Shown here piece after piece: positions 7,973 to 16,836 of a DNA stretch of 40,134 bases. Each line of letters begins with the position of its first letter. The first letter of the stretch is position 1. Made by a program: the position numbers and the translations under genes. Source of the stretch: Collinsella sp. (GTDB taxonomy: Bacteria > Actinomycetota > Coriobacteriia > Coriobacteriales > Coriobacteriaceae); NCBI GenBank assembly GCA_018380195.1, contig JAGZUC010000017.1, forward strand, positions 1-40,134, in the 5' to 3' direction. The notes beneath the pieces were generated by a model. That model was given only the letters and a program-made list of their open reading frames with translations, was not told where the DNA came from and did not search any database.

Positions 7973-8086
7973 GAGACTCCTTTGCAGTGCAATACGGTCG
8001 ACGCAGACCCCTTAAGGCCGCCGCATGTTAATAAGAAGTTATCACAACTTGATAAATAGCTATCAGGCATATCGCCCAACGAGCGC

Positions 8087-8134
8087 AAAAGAGGGGCCGA
8101 ACGGCGCTCGGTCGTCCAGCCCCTCCCCTCTTGC
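8087..8134 (-). terminator. terminator-like hairpin after ackA copy 2
   Basis: On the minus strand a GC-rich stem formed by GGGGCTGG and a GGCCCCTC segment is followed by TTTT. It lies directly after the stop codon of the second acetate kinase, so the two kinase genes may be separate transcripts. Confidence 0.6.
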
Positions 8135-8136
8135 AA

Positions 8137-9315
8137 TTACTTGCCGTTTACGATGCGCTCGACGTCGGAAGCGATCATGAACTCCTCGTCCGTGGGGATG
8201 ACGAAAATCTTGACCTTGGAATCCTTGGCGGACAGGCACCAAGCGCCGTCGCCACGCAGGGCGTTGCGGGCATGATCCATCTTGACGCCCATAAAGGCCA
8301 GACGGTCGGCCACGCCAGCGCGGACAGCCGGAGCGTGCTCGCCGATGCCGGCAGTAAAGACCAGGGTGTCCATACCGCACATAGAAGTAGCCATCTCGGC
8401 AGCCTTGGCGGCAATCTTGTAGACAAACATGTCGAAGGCGAGCTGAGCATCGGGGTCACCAGCGGCGGCGAGCTCCTCGACGTTGCGGCAGTCGTTGGTC
8501 TTGCCGCCGGTCACAGCCAAAAGGCCGGACTTCTTGTTCATCATCTCGTCGACCTCGTCGAAGGTGTAGCCACCCTCGCGCTGCAGATAGCACACGGTAG
8601 CCGGGTCGATGGAGCCGCAGCGGGTGCCCATCATGACGCCGTCGAGAGGGGTGAGACCCATGGTTGTATCCATGCACTTGCCGTCCTCGATGGCGCACAG
8701 GGAAGCACCGGAACCGATGTGGCACACGACGACCTTGCGGGCCTCGCCGTTGGTCATCTCGGCGACCTTCTTGGAGATGTAGCGGTAGCTGGTGCCGTGG
8801 GCGCCGTACTTACGGATGTGCAGCTTGTCGCAGACGTCCTTGGGCAGGGCGTAGGTCTTGGCGACCTCGGGCATATTGAAGTGGAAAGCGGTGTCGTAGA
8901 CCGTGACATTGGGCAGGTCGGGATACTGCTCCAGGCAGTACTCGATAACGTTGGCCTCGGGGTTGTTGTGCAGCGGGGCGAGCGGAGCGACCTCGCGGAT
9001 CTTGGCGAGAACGTCCTCGTCGACGAGGGAGGAATCGCCAAAGTACCAACCGCCCTGAACGATACGGTGGCCGATGCCCTCGATCTTGACGCCGTTGGCC
9101 TCGAGGTCCTTCAGGACGACCTCGATGGCGACCTTGTGGTCGGGGAACTCGATGTTCTCGGTCACCTTCTTGGAACCGTTGGCAGCGTGGGTGAAGGTAC
9201 CGCCGGTAAAGCAGACGCGCTCGCAGGAGCCCTTTGCGGACACCTTGTGGGACTTGGTATCGATGACCTGATACTTAAGGGTCGAAGATCCTGCGTTGAC
9301 GACCAGAACGTTCAT
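8137..9315 (-). CDS. acetate kinase, copy 2 (divergent motifs)
   Basis: A second 392-residue acetate kinase, collinear with copy 1 along its whole length. It keeps VLVVNAGSSTLKYQVID, GHRIVQGGWYF, MMGTRCGSIDPATVCYLQREGG and the C-terminal TDEEFMIASDVERI. Two motif positions differ: CHIGSGAS replaces CHLGNGAS, and HGTSY replaces HGTSH. Changes in these active-site segments could alter rate or acid preference, for example propionate or butyrate over acetate. That is inference. The start follows AGGGAG. It may be a working isoenzyme rather than a decaying duplicate, since the frame is intact and the rest is well conserved. Confidence 0.92.
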   Translation of the reverse strand: MNVLVVNAGSSTLKYQVIDTKSHKVSAKGSCERVCFTGGTFTHAANGSKKVTENIEFPDHKVAIEVVLKDLEANGVKIEGIGHRIVQGGWYFGDSSLVDEDVLAKIREVAPLAPLHNNPEANVIEYCLEQYPDLPNVTVYDTAFHFNMPEVAKTYALPKDVCDKLHIRKYGAHGTSYRYISKKVAEMTNGEARKVVVCHIGSGASLCAIEDGKCMDTTMGLTPLDGVMMGTRCGSIDPATVCYLQREGGYTFDEVDEMMNKKSGLLAVTGGKTNDCRNVEELAAAGDPDAQLAFDMFVYKIAAKAAEMATSMCGMDTLVFTAGIGEHAPAVRAGVADRLAFMGVKMDHARNALRGDGAWCLSAKDSKVKIFVIPTDEEFMIASDVERIVNGK

Positions 9316-9368
9316 GTGTCTCCCTACTAACAGGCGGTGTGGCGCCGCCAGGTTACATACGCTTCAAT

Positions 9369-9402
9369 AATAAACCCAAACGCCCTCGCGCTCGGGTTTA
9401 TT
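9369..9402 (-). terminator. terminator-like hairpin after the MFS gene
   Basis: AATAAACCC (9369-9377) and GGGTTTATT (9394-9402) form a 9-bp stem with a 16-nt loop. It lies between the MFS stop codon and the upstream region of ackA copy 2. On the minus strand it is followed by ATTG rather than a strong U-tract. Confidence 0.5.
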
Positions 9403-9435
9403 GCGTTGATATATAAGTTATCGGTGCCCAAATAC

Positions 9436-10596
9436 TCACGGCCTTTGACTTGTAAGACGAAATAGCGCAGGGATATACACCAGGGCAGAAATCCCGAGCG
9501 CAACAAGCAATACGACTCGAATGCCCGCAACGCTACTCAACACAGCGTTGAGCAGATAGAAAAGGACGGCACCAACCGCCACCATCTGGCTTTGAACCGA
9601 AATCAGCGAACAGCGCGTCGATGAATCGGCAGCATTTTGGAAAACCGAGTATTTGATTGGGGCAAACAACGAGTACGCAACCGTCTGCAGCACATAGAAC
9701 ACGGGCAGCAAATTAGCCGGAGTAAGGGGAATCAAAAACAAAGCTGTCAATGCTAAGCGAATGATGCCGCAAATACGCGCAAAACAGCCCTTGTCGACAC
9801 GAGCAATCACACTGGGCACGATAAACCCTATGGAGGCGGAGGCAAGGAGCTGGATCGCAATGGTCACGCCCGAAGCGACGGCATTCATTCCGCGACCCGC
9901 AAGCAGCAGCGAGAACAAGTCTTCCAGGGCGACAAAAGCAAATGCCTGAGAACAGTCCATGATGAACGCCGAACGAAGAATGCCATTACACGCAATAGCG
10001 GCACCGATCATCTTCGGGCTAATTCCACGTTCAGGTGTCGCCGAAGTGCCCCCTCTTCGCATCTCAGGAATGCAGACAACAACAACCAACGTCAACACCA
10101 TTGCGATGATATCTGCCGAAAGACCAATGAGATATGCACCGACAGACGAAATGAAACCGCCCACGCAAGCGGAGAGGGCATAAGAGGCATAGAAAACAAG
10201 TCGCTCAACGACATTAAGTCTTACGAGCTGGTCCTGAGAGACGCTGTCAATGTAAATCGCTTCGATGGATCCGCTCACACATGCAACGGCAAAACCCTTG
10301 AGAGCAAACGCACCGATTAAAAGCAGAGGAGATCGGACGATGAGCAGGGCGGCGTAGTACCCAAGCATTCCCACAATGCCAACGAGGCCGCTTGTCTTTC
10401 GTCCAAACCTATCAGCAATATAGCCAGTGGGAACTTCTAGGATGAACTTGCTCACTTGGTATGCAATCATCATGCTAGAAATCGCTACCATCGAAAGCCC
10501 GACGAACTCAAGGTAGACAGTTAGAAAATACAAGATGGTGCTGAAGTTCGACAGAAAAACGAATGTCATATAAAGCAAAACCGTACGGTTTTTCAT
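9436..10596 (-). CDS. MFS transporter
   Basis: A 386-residue, very hydrophobic protein with about twelve membrane segments, typical of the major facilitator superfamily. The conserved loop 2-3 motif appears as GYIADRFGRKTSG near residue 60. The frame extends to a TTG at 10620, but the ATG at 10596 (MKNRTVLLYM) has GGAGGGCGGAGC immediately upstream and is the better start. The substrate is not readable; efflux of a small molecule is one possibility. It follows the LysR gene by 119 bp on the same strand, suggesting joint control. Both genes look AT-richer than their neighbours and may have been acquired together. Confidence 0.88.
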   Translation of the reverse strand: MKNRTVLLYMTFVFLSNFSTILYFLTVYLEFVGLSMVAISSMMIAYQVSKFILEVPTGYIADRFGRKTSGLVGIVGMLGYYAALLIVRSPLLLIGAFALKGFAVACVSGSIEAIYIDSVSQDQLVRLNVVERLVFYASYALSACVGGFISSVGAYLIGLSADIIAMVLTLVVVVCIPEMRRGGTSATPERGISPKMIGAAIACNGILRSAFIMDCSQAFAFVALEDLFSLLLAGRGMNAVASGVTIAIQLLASASIGFIVPSVIARVDKGCFARICGIIRLALTALFLIPLTPANLLPVFYVLQTVAYSLFAPIKYSVFQNAADSSTRCSLISVQSQMVAVGAVLFYLLNAVLSSVAGIRVVLLVALGISALVYIPALFRLTSQRP

Positions 10597-10715
10597 GCTC
10601 CGCCCTCCAAGAACCAGCAATCTAAATCGGATTCTTGGAAAAGCATGAGGGCAAAGCTGTCAGCTATGTGTTACAAGGCGTCAATAATCACTTGACGTCT
10701 CGAAGCCAATTAATC

Positions 10716-11606
10716 TCACGAAGCAAGATGACGCAATAGGTGCAGAAAAACCGTCTGGTGTCGATCAGTCCAGGAATTTTGCCGATAGCAAAAGTAGATA
10801 GGCAAGGTTACATCACGCGAGCCTTCAATGGAGCACTCACTCACTTCTGATCCATCCGACGCAAGAGAGGACCCAGACAAACTCAATATCAATCCCCCGG
10901 CTTGAAGAAACTCGGTCTGAGCCCTGCTTCCGTATTCAACATCACGGAAGTGAAAATTGACGAGCTGGGCTTCAGGGCATTGATTGATTGCATTGAGACA
11001 GGGTGACAAATTAATGGGAACAGCGAGCCTGCCGCCCAGTAACTCGCGAATGGTCATGGCGCCCACAGATAGATGACCCGCTGGGCATGAAAGAACCTTG
11101 AGCTCCTTTTCACCCAAATATTTTGAAGAAAGAACGCTATCCCGTGGTTCCTCGAACGAGATAGCCGCGTCCGAAATTCCAAGTATAAGTGATTCAAAGC
11201 ATGTTGCCGTTGGCTGATGCCACACATCAAGATGAATCTGAGGGTGCGAGCGTTCAAACGAGTCATACCAGTTTTCGGCAAAAAGACGCCCCCGCCCATG
11301 AAGGCAGGGGGCGTAAAGACGGAAGTGGCCGTCGGGCGAGACGCCGTCGTCCCTCGATTGGGCGTACTTTTTGAGATCGTCGACTTGTGCCAGGATCACG
11401 CGTGCACGACGCGCAAATTCTCTGCCCGCCGGAGACAAAACAGCCTCCCCCGCCGATCGGTCGAGCAAAACAATCTGATACTCAGATTCCAACTTTTTGA
11501 TTGCCGACGAAACGGCCTGCGGACTCGCATGAACCGCGCGAGCTGCTTTGCGCACGCCGCCATGGTTCGCTACCGCTTGAAGGTATTCGAGTTGAGAAAG
11601 CTGCAT
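10716..11606 (-). CDS. LysR family transcriptional regulator
   Basis: A 296-residue LysR-type regulator of typical length. The N-terminal winged helix-turn-helix reads LEYLQAVANHGGVRKAARAVHASPQAVSSAIKKLE (residues about 6-40, written here as the family hallmark region), followed by LLDRS and LSPAGREFARRAR. The C-terminal two-thirds is the effector-binding domain. It starts 41 bp after the HIT gene and precedes the MFS gene, which it probably regulates. In most LysR systems regulator and target are divergent; here they are in tandem, so autoregulated co-transcription is possible. The inducer is unknown. Confidence 0.9.
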   Translation of the reverse strand: MQLSQLEYLQAVANHGGVRKAARAVHASPQAVSSAIKKLESEYQIVLLDRSAGEAVLSPAGREFARRARVILAQVDDLKKYAQSRDDGVSPDGHFRLYAPCLHGRGRLFAENWYDSFERSHPQIHLDVWHQPTATCFESLILGISDAAISFEEPRDSVLSSKYLGEKELKVLSCPAGHLSVGAMTIRELLGGRLAVPINLSPCLNAINQCPEAQLVNFHFRDVEYGSRAQTEFLQAGGLILSLSGSSLASDGSEVSECSIEGSRDVTLPIYFCYRQNSWTDRHQTVFLHLLRHLAS

Positions 11607-11647
11607 AGGTTACTCCAAAGGCAGCCAAGTCGACGGGCTACGCGCCC

Positions 11648-11983
11648 TCAGATGAGGTTCTCGCCCAGGTTCTTGCCGCCGAGAACGTGCATGTGGAAGT
11701 GCATGACGGTCTGGCCGGCGTTGACGCCCTTGTTGGAGATGACGCGGAAACCGTCCTCTAGGCCCTTGGCCTTGGCGACCTCCTGGACGGCGTGGGCCAT
11801 GGCGCCCATGGTCTCGGCAGGCACGTTGTCGGCGATGTCGCTGTAGTGCTTCTTAGGGATCACGAGCGTGTGGACCGGCGCCTGGGGATTGAGGTCGTCG
11901 AACGCGATGACCTGATCGTCCTCATAGACAACGGTCGAGGGGATCTCGTGGTTGGCGATTTTGCAGAAGATGCAATCACACAT
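11648..11983 (-). CDS. HIT family (HinT-like) hydrolase
   Basis: A 111-residue histidine-triad protein. The N-terminal zinc-type CDCIFCKI, the central VIPKKHYSD block and the C-terminal triad in MHFHMHVLGG define the HinT branch. These proteins hydrolyse nucleoside phosphoramidates or acyl-adenylates in the cytosol. A GTG at 12001 would lengthen the protein by six residues, but AAAGGA lies between that GTG and the ATG at 11983, so the ATG is preferred. It follows xseB by 49 bp and is probably in the same transcript. Confidence 0.93.
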   Translation of the reverse strand: MCDCIFCKIANHEIPSTVVYEDDQVIAFDDLNPQAPVHTLVIPKKHYSDIADNVPAETMGAMAHAVQEVAKAKGLEDGFRVISNKGVNAGQTVMHFHMHVLGGKNLGENLI

Positions 11984-12032
11984 GGTTGGTTCCTTTCTCA
12001 CAGACCAAGGTAATTATATTTGGTCGAGATGA

Positions 12033-12299
12033 TTAGAACGAGAGACTGTCGTTGGTGTTGGCGGCTTCGCCGTAGGCGAGCACGTCGTTGCCGTCGACGT
12101 CCTTAAGGAGCACCGAGACCTTCTGCTCGGCATCGGACAGGCGGGTGCGCAGGCTCTTGAGGAGCTCGACGCCGCGGGTGTAGCTCTCGAGCGACTCCTC
12201 GAGCTCCATATCGCCCGACTCCAAGCTGCGGATGATGAGCTCCAACTCCTGCGAGGCCTGCTTGTACGTAAGCTGCTCGACCGGGGTCTTCTCTGCCAT
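12033..12299 (-). CDS. xseB: exodeoxyribonuclease VII small subunit
   Basis: An 88-residue all-helical protein with the family signature LTYKQASQELELIIRSLESG followed by LEESLESYTRG. XseB subunits coat the extended helices of XseA and form exonuclease VII, which degrades single-stranded DNA to short oligonucleotides. The start follows AAAGGAAACAGAT. It lies 42 bp after xseA in the same direction, the standard gene order. Confidence 0.95.
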   Translation of the reverse strand: MAEKTPVEQLTYKQASQELELIIRSLESGDMELEESLESYTRGVELLKSLRTRLSDAEQKVSVLLKDVDGNDVLAYGEAANTNDSLSF

Positions 12300-12341
12300 A
12301 TCTGTTTCCTTTCCTAAAGGTTTATCGCTATGAAACGCGGC

Positions 12342-13793
12342 CTACTCGACCGTATCGACCGTTGCCGCCACGTTGCCGTCTGCCATGCGCACGCGGATGG
12401 CGTCGCCGGGCTTAAAGGTCTTGGCGCTCGTGGCCACACCGTCATCGCTGTACGCGATGGAGTAACCGCGGGCAAGCACCTTGAGCGGCGACAAGGCATC
12501 GAGCGACGCGGCAGCTCGGCCGAGGTCGGACGCGGGTTTGCTGAGCATCGTGCGCCCCTGATGCTCCAGGCGAGAGCTCGCGAGCGCGAGCGCATGGCGT
12601 TTGCCATCGAGCCCCGAGGTGCTTGCAACCAGGCGCTCGGGCAGGCGCTCAAAGTTGAAGCGGAATGTCCCGACCGAGCGTACTATGGCGCCGGACAGGC
12701 GATCGGCAGTCAGCGCAAGCTCCGATTCGCGACGCTCGACCATAAACGTTGGTTCGTTGAGGCACGGGCGGCATGCGGCGGCATCGAGGGCATCGCCCAA
12801 GCGAGCCGTATAGGCATCCCAGGCACGGCGACCGCGCTGATCGAGCATCTCCAAATCGACCTGATTCGACCCAATCATCGATCCCATCGCGGCGCCCAGA
12901 CGCTGATGGCGCGTCTCGAGCACGTCGGCCAACTCCGTCATAGCCGGTGCCACCGATTCCGCCGCTGCCGTTGGCGTGGAGGCGCGACGGTCGCTCACCA
13001 TGTCGCAGATCGAGGTATCGGGCTCATGTCCAATGCCCGTCACCACGGGCACGGGACAGGCTGCCACCGCACGGGCAAGCTCCTCGTCGTTAAAGGTCAT
13101 GAGGTCCTCGAAGGAACCGCCGCCGCGCACCAGCAAGATGCAATCGGGCGCCGGCGTAATGGCAGCGGCGCGGCGCAAGCCTTCAATAAGCTCTTCCGGC
13201 GCACCCTCGCCTTGGACCTTTGCGCCCACGCAGACGAGCTCGACGAGCGGGTTGCGACGGCGCAATGTGCGCTTAACGTCGTCGATCACGGCACCCGAAA
13301 GCGAGGTGACGACCGCCACACGCGAGCAAAAAACCGGAATGCGACGTTTGCGCGCTTCGTCCATCAGGCCCTCGCGGCGGAGCTTTTCGGCCAACTGAGC
13401 CACTTGTTGACGCAGCAGGCCCTCCCCCGCCAGCGAAAACGAGCGAGCGACGAAGCTCATGCGGCCCGTGGGCTTGTAGAGATTGAAGCTGCCCTTAAAG
13501 CTCACCTGCATGCCGTCGCGCAGATCGAAGGTGCGCTTAAGGTAGGCGCCCTTCCAGATGATGCAATCGACGGCCGCCGAGTCGTCCTTGATTTGGAAGT
13601 AACAGTGGCCGCTTCGGGCGTTGGGACCACGAAAACCCGTGACCTCGCCCAAAACGCTCAGCTGCGGAATGGCATCGAGCGCGCCGGCGGCGATCTCCAC
13701 CGCTTGGCTCACGCTGAGCTCTTTGCGCTCCTGCTCGTCCGATCCGTCGAACTCGGCGGAAACGGTATTGCCGGTCAGATTCCAGCCTGCCAC
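12342..13793 (-). CDS. xseA: exodeoxyribonuclease VII large subunit
   Basis: The catalytic subunit of exonuclease VII, about 483 residues. The N-terminal OB-fold contains LSVLGEVTGFRGPNARSGHCYFQIKDD. The central nuclease domain shows VVTSLSGAVIDDV, ILLVRGGGSFEDLMTFNDE and PVVTGIGHEPDTSICD. A long coiled-coil and the C-terminal LARGYSIAY segment follow. The frame runs up to 13820, but a GTG at 13793 (reading AGWNLTG onward) has AAAGGAGG just upstream. An ATG at 13811 would place that binding site inside the gene, so GTG 13793 is preferred. It partners with the adjacent xseB. Confidence 0.95.
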   Translation of the reverse strand: MAGWNLTGNTVSAEFDGSDEQERKELSVSQAVEIAAGALDAIPQLSVLGEVTGFRGPNARSGHCYFQIKDDSAAVDCIIWKGAYLKRTFDLRDGMQVSFKGSFNLYKPTGRMSFVARSFSLAGEGLLRQQVAQLAEKLRREGLMDEARKRRIPVFCSRVAVVTSLSGAVIDDVKRTLRRRNPLVELVCVGAKVQGEGAPEELIEGLRRAAAITPAPDCILLVRGGGSFEDLMTFNDEELARAVAACPVPVVTGIGHEPDTSICDMVSDRRASTPTAAAESVAPAMTELADVLETRHQRLGAAMGSMIGSNQVDLEMLDQRGRRAWDAYTARLGDALDAAACRPCLNEPTFMVERRESELALTADRLSGAIVRSVGTFRFNFERLPERLVASTSGLDGKRHALALASSRLEHQGRTMLSKPASDLGRAAASLDALSPLKVLARGYSIAYSDDGVATSAKTFKPGDAIRVRMADGNVAATVDTVE

Positions 13794-13862
13794 GCAGCCT
13801 CCTTTCGTCATCGTGCACATGGGCTCCGGCCCTGCGCAAATTCAAGTCCAACACATAGTACA

Positions 13863-13892
13863 GCGCCGCGTGGACACGAATCCCCGCGGCGC
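13863..13892 (-). other. GC-rich hairpin between the zinc peptidase gene and xseA
   Basis: GCGCCGCG (13863-13870) and CGCGGCGC (13885-13892) form an 8-bp stem. There is no U-tract on the minus strand, so full termination is doubtful. It may only slow transcription between the two genes. Confidence 0.4.
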
Positions 13893-13908
13893 CTGCCTGT
13901 CCTATTTG

Positions 13909-14613
13909 TTATCGGTTGGAGTTTCTGTTGTAGCGAGCCATCAGGTAGAGCAGCTGAATAATCGAGGTGAGCGCCGCAGCCACATAGGTGAGCGCAGCTG
14001 CCGTCAGCACCTTCTTGGCACCGTTGACCTGCTTGGAGCTCATACCCGACTGCTCGATATACGCCACGGCGCGGCGGCTGGCATCGATCTCGACCGGCAG
14101 CGTAACCAGCTGGAACAGCACGCTAAACGAGAAGAAGATCAGCGCGAGGGTCGTGAGTCCCGCGATGTTCATAAACAAGCCCATGAGCAGCACGAGCGTC
14201 CAGGTGTTCTGGGTAAAGTTAACGACCGGCACGAGGGCGCTGCGAACCTTCATCATGGCGTAGCCGCTTTGACGCTGGGCGGCATGACCCGCCTCGTGGC
14301 AGGCGACGGCAACGCTTGCGACCGACCCGCCCGAACGGTTGGCGTCCGACAGATACAGGTTATTGTCCTGCGGGTTGTAATGGTCGGTGAGCTCGCCGGC
14401 AACGCCCTTGATGCCCACGGCGTTGCAACCGTTGGCATCGAGCATGCGGCGAGCGACCGTAGCGCCCGTGTCGCCGTCCGATCGTACCTTGGACCACGTC
14501 TTGTACGTCGAGTTGATATAGCTCTGTGCGGCAAGACCAAGCACCGTACAGACAAGAACAACCAGCAGGTACAGCGGATCGATACCAAAGCCGTATCCAT
14601 AGTAATAAGGCAT
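13909..14613 (-). CDS. membrane zinc metallopeptidase (YugP-like)
   Basis: A 234-residue protein of the neutral zinc metallopeptidase family typified by Bacillus YugP. It has an N-terminal membrane segment (about 10-30), the metal site HEAGHAAQ near residue 105, and three further hydrophobic segments (about 128-170 and 200-222). LPVEIDASRRA in the C-terminal half is also typical. The substrate is unknown; a role in membrane protein turnover is the usual guess. Start at 14613 follows TCGGAGGAATTCGC. It lies between rnd and xseA on the same strand. Confidence 0.9.
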   Translation of the reverse strand: MPYYYGYGFGIDPLYLLVVLVCTVLGLAAQSYINSTYKTWSKVRSDGDTGATVARRMLDANGCNAVGIKGVAGELTDHYNPQDNNLYLSDANRSGGSVASVAVACHEAGHAAQRQSGYAMMKVRSALVPVVNFTQNTWTLVLLMGLFMNIAGLTTLALIFFSFSVLFQLVTLPVEIDASRRAVAYIEQSGMSSKQVNGAKKVLTAAALTYVAAALTSIIQLLYLMARYNRNSNR

Positions 14614-14677
14614 GCGAATTCCTCCGAATCGAGTTACACGTTGGAGGCATTTTACCCATTCAGGCGGTTAGACTTCC

Positions 14678-15811
14678 CTATAGCAATTCTATTTTGCCAT
14701 CTTTGACCGTCAGCCCCATGTTGCCCGAAAGCAGATCGTCCAGGCGTGAGCCCACGAGCTCAAAACGCCAGCCTTCGCGCAGAGGGCTCTGCTCGGGATG
14801 CTCAATATAGTCGGCGAGGTCATCGCGCGAGGCGATAACCGAGGTCGCCACGCCCGAGCGCTCGGCAACCAGGCGAATGAGCGCATACATCAGGTCCGTC
14901 ACGCTCTCCAGCTCCGGCGAGATCTGGCGATGCCCGCGTACCATGAGCGGCAGGCGATCGTGAGGGCAGCTCGCGCCGCGCTTGATGGCCATGAGCGCGC
15001 CGTCCACGTCGCGCTCCCCCAGCTGGTCGGTACCGCGGATACTGCGGAACTCCTCGACACGCACGGGATTGCGCTTGACGAGCGCCAGCAGCGTATCGTC
15101 GGACATGACCCACTTGCGCGGGATGTTGCGGCGCTCGGCGCGGTCCTCGCGCCAGGCGGCGAGCTCGCGCGCGATACCCAGCTGATGACGGCTACACGAG
15201 TTGATGCGCTTGACCTTGCGGAACGCCTCATGACGATCGGCACGGTAGTGCGACTCGTCGGCCAGCGGGCGCAGCTCATCGAGCACCCAATCCACACGGC
15301 CCAGCTCGCGCAGACGGCTCATCATCTCGGTATAGGCGACGATCAGGTACTTAACGTCATCGATCGCGTACTCAATCTGCTTGTCGGTCAGCGGGCGGCG
15401 CGACCAGTCGGTCAGAGACTCGGTCTTGGGCAGCGAAACACCACAGAATGCCTGCACGAGCGCGCCATACGAAATCTGTTGGCGCTCACCCAAAAAAGCG
15501 GCGGCAACCTGCGTGTCAAAAATCGGTCGCGGCAGTGCGCCCACGGTATGGAGCATAACCTCCATGTCCTGGGAGCAAGCATGAAAGACCTTGGTCACGC
15601 TCTCGTCGGCCATAAGCTCGGCCAGCGGAGAAAGATCATCGATCACCAAGGGGTCAATTGCGACACTCTCGGCGGGGGTCGCAATCTGGACCAGGCAAAG
15701 GCGCGGATGAAACGTGCGCTCGCGCAAAAACTCGGTATCGACGGCAATCGCGTCGAACTCGCGGGCGCGCTGGCAAAAGTCGAGCAGAGCCTGATGTGTG
15801 GAAATGTACAT
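14678..15811 (-). CDS. rnd: ribonuclease D-like 3'-5' exoribonuclease
   Basis: About 377 residues. The DEDD-type exonuclease domain starts with FDAIAVDTEFLRERTFHPRL (catalytic Asp25 and Glu27), continues with KVFHACSQDMEVM, and ends with the YAIDDVKYL motif. An HRDC domain follows near 200-280. RNase D trims tRNA precursors and other structured RNAs. The frame extends to a GTG at 15847 without a binding site, so the ATG at 15811 (MYISTHQALL) is preferred, although its own binding site is weak. The gene diverges from the lipid-kinase gene and leads the minus-strand run down to the MFS gene. Confidence 0.92.
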   Translation of the reverse strand: MYISTHQALLDFCQRAREFDAIAVDTEFLRERTFHPRLCLVQIATPAESVAIDPLVIDDLSPLAELMADESVTKVFHACSQDMEVMLHTVGALPRPIFDTQVAAAFLGERQQISYGALVQAFCGVSLPKTESLTDWSRRPLTDKQIEYAIDDVKYLIVAYTEMMSRLRELGRVDWVLDELRPLADESHYRADRHEAFRKVKRINSCSRHQLGIARELAAWREDRAERRNIPRKWVMSDDTLLALVKRNPVRVEEFRSIRGTDQLGERDVDGALMAIKRGASCPHDRLPLMVRGHRQISPELESVTDLMYALIRLVAERSGVATSVIASRDDLADYIEHPEQSPLREGWRFELVGSRLDDLLSGNMGLTVKDGKIELL

Positions 15812-15909
15812 ATCAACCCATCGAATAAGGTTAGGCCCGAAAAACACGGGTAGGATATCGGCATTGCCCTACAACTATACTCGGTTAGTCACAGAACGGG
15901 AACGTAAGT

Positions 15910-16827
15910 ATGCGCTGCCTTATCATCCACAATCCGGCATCGGGTCCCAGCTCAGATGAAATCTACGCATTCACACACGCCCTTGCGCAGGGCGGCGACG
16001 AGGTCGTGATGCGTTTTATCGGCGATGGCATGGAGCCCGAGGACGCCGTGGCAGACGTGCGCGAATTCGATCGCGTGGTTGTCTCGGGCGGCGACGGCAC
16101 CGTTTCCAACGTGCTCGACCAGATGCGCGGGTGCGGCGTCCCCACGCTCGTCTTCCCCTCCGGCACGGCTTGCCTGTTCTTCAACAACATCGGCAATGCC
16201 CCCGAGGCGGCGGCGCTCGCCAAGGCATGCCGCGCCGGCCGCACGGTCAAAGTCGACATGGGCGAGCTCTTTTGGCTCGACGAGAACGGCAACGAGAAGC
16301 GCCATGGCTTTATCATCATCGCTGGCTCAGGCTTCGACGCCGAGATCATGATGAAGGCCGCTCCCACCAAAAACGACATCGGCGAGATCGCCTACTTCCT
16401 CTCTGCGCTCGCCACGCCCAACCCCACGGTGGCGCACTTTACGATTGAGCACGACGGCATTGTCGAGGAGCTCGACGGCATCTGCTGCATGGCCGGCAAT
16501 ACCTCGGTCATCCAAAACGACATCAACCTGTTCCCCGACTGCCGCATGAACGATGGCATGGTCGACATTGCGGTCATCGAACCCGTGCGCACCGTGCAGC
16601 TGTTGCCTACTGTGATCACCGCTGCGCTTGACCCCGCCGGTAAGGTACTCGGGCGCCCGCAGTTCAAGATCATCCAGACCAAGGAAGCCAAGATTACCTG
16701 CACCCCGTCGCTGGGCATGCAGTTCGATGGCGAGATTATCTCCAGCAATTCGGGCGTCTTTGGAGCCCGCGCGCTTCCGCAATGCCTCGACCTCATCGTC
16801 GACGAATTCTCACCGCTTGGTAAATAG
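15910..16827 (+). CDS. diacylglycerol kinase family lipid kinase
   Basis: A 305-residue protein with the diacylglycerol-kinase catalytic fold. IIHNPASG at the N-terminus and VVVSGGDGTVSNVLD near 55-69 form the nucleotide site, followed by FPSGTACLFFNN and the C-terminal MQFDGEI block. Bacterial members (YegS, DgkB, BmrU-like) phosphorylate diacylglycerol or related lipids at the membrane surface. The substrate is not decided here, and the GTACLFFNN segment replaces the more usual GTANDFAR, so activity on an unusual lipid is possible. It is divergent from rnd and is followed after 9 bp by a tiny membrane-peptide gene. Confidence 0.85.
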   Translation: MRCLIIHNPASGPSSDEIYAFTHALAQGGDEVVMRFIGDGMEPEDAVADVREFDRVVVSGGDGTVSNVLDQMRGCGVPTLVFPSGTACLFFNNIGNAPEAAALAKACRAGRTVKVDMGELFWLDENGNEKRHGFIIIAGSGFDAEIMMKAAPTKNDIGEIAYFLSALATPNPTVAHFTIEHDGIVEELDGICCMAGNTSVIQNDINLFPDCRMNDGMVDIAVIEPVRTVQLLPTVITAALDPAGKVLGRPQFKIIQTKEAKITCTPSLGMQFDGEIISSNSGVFGARALPQCLDLIVDEFSPLGK

Positions 16828-16836
16828 GAGGACCCC

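Noticed and set aside
8131..9330. Long plus-strand frame opposite ackA copy 2
   Set aside because: It is the antisense shadow of a strongly conserved gene. The same applies to long frames opposite glf, xseA, rnd, the ATP-grasp ligase and lysA-dapA.
12330..13961. 543-codon plus-strand frame opposite xseA
   Set aside because: The minus strand carries clear XseA motifs and a strong binding site; the plus frame only reflects GC-rich codon bias.
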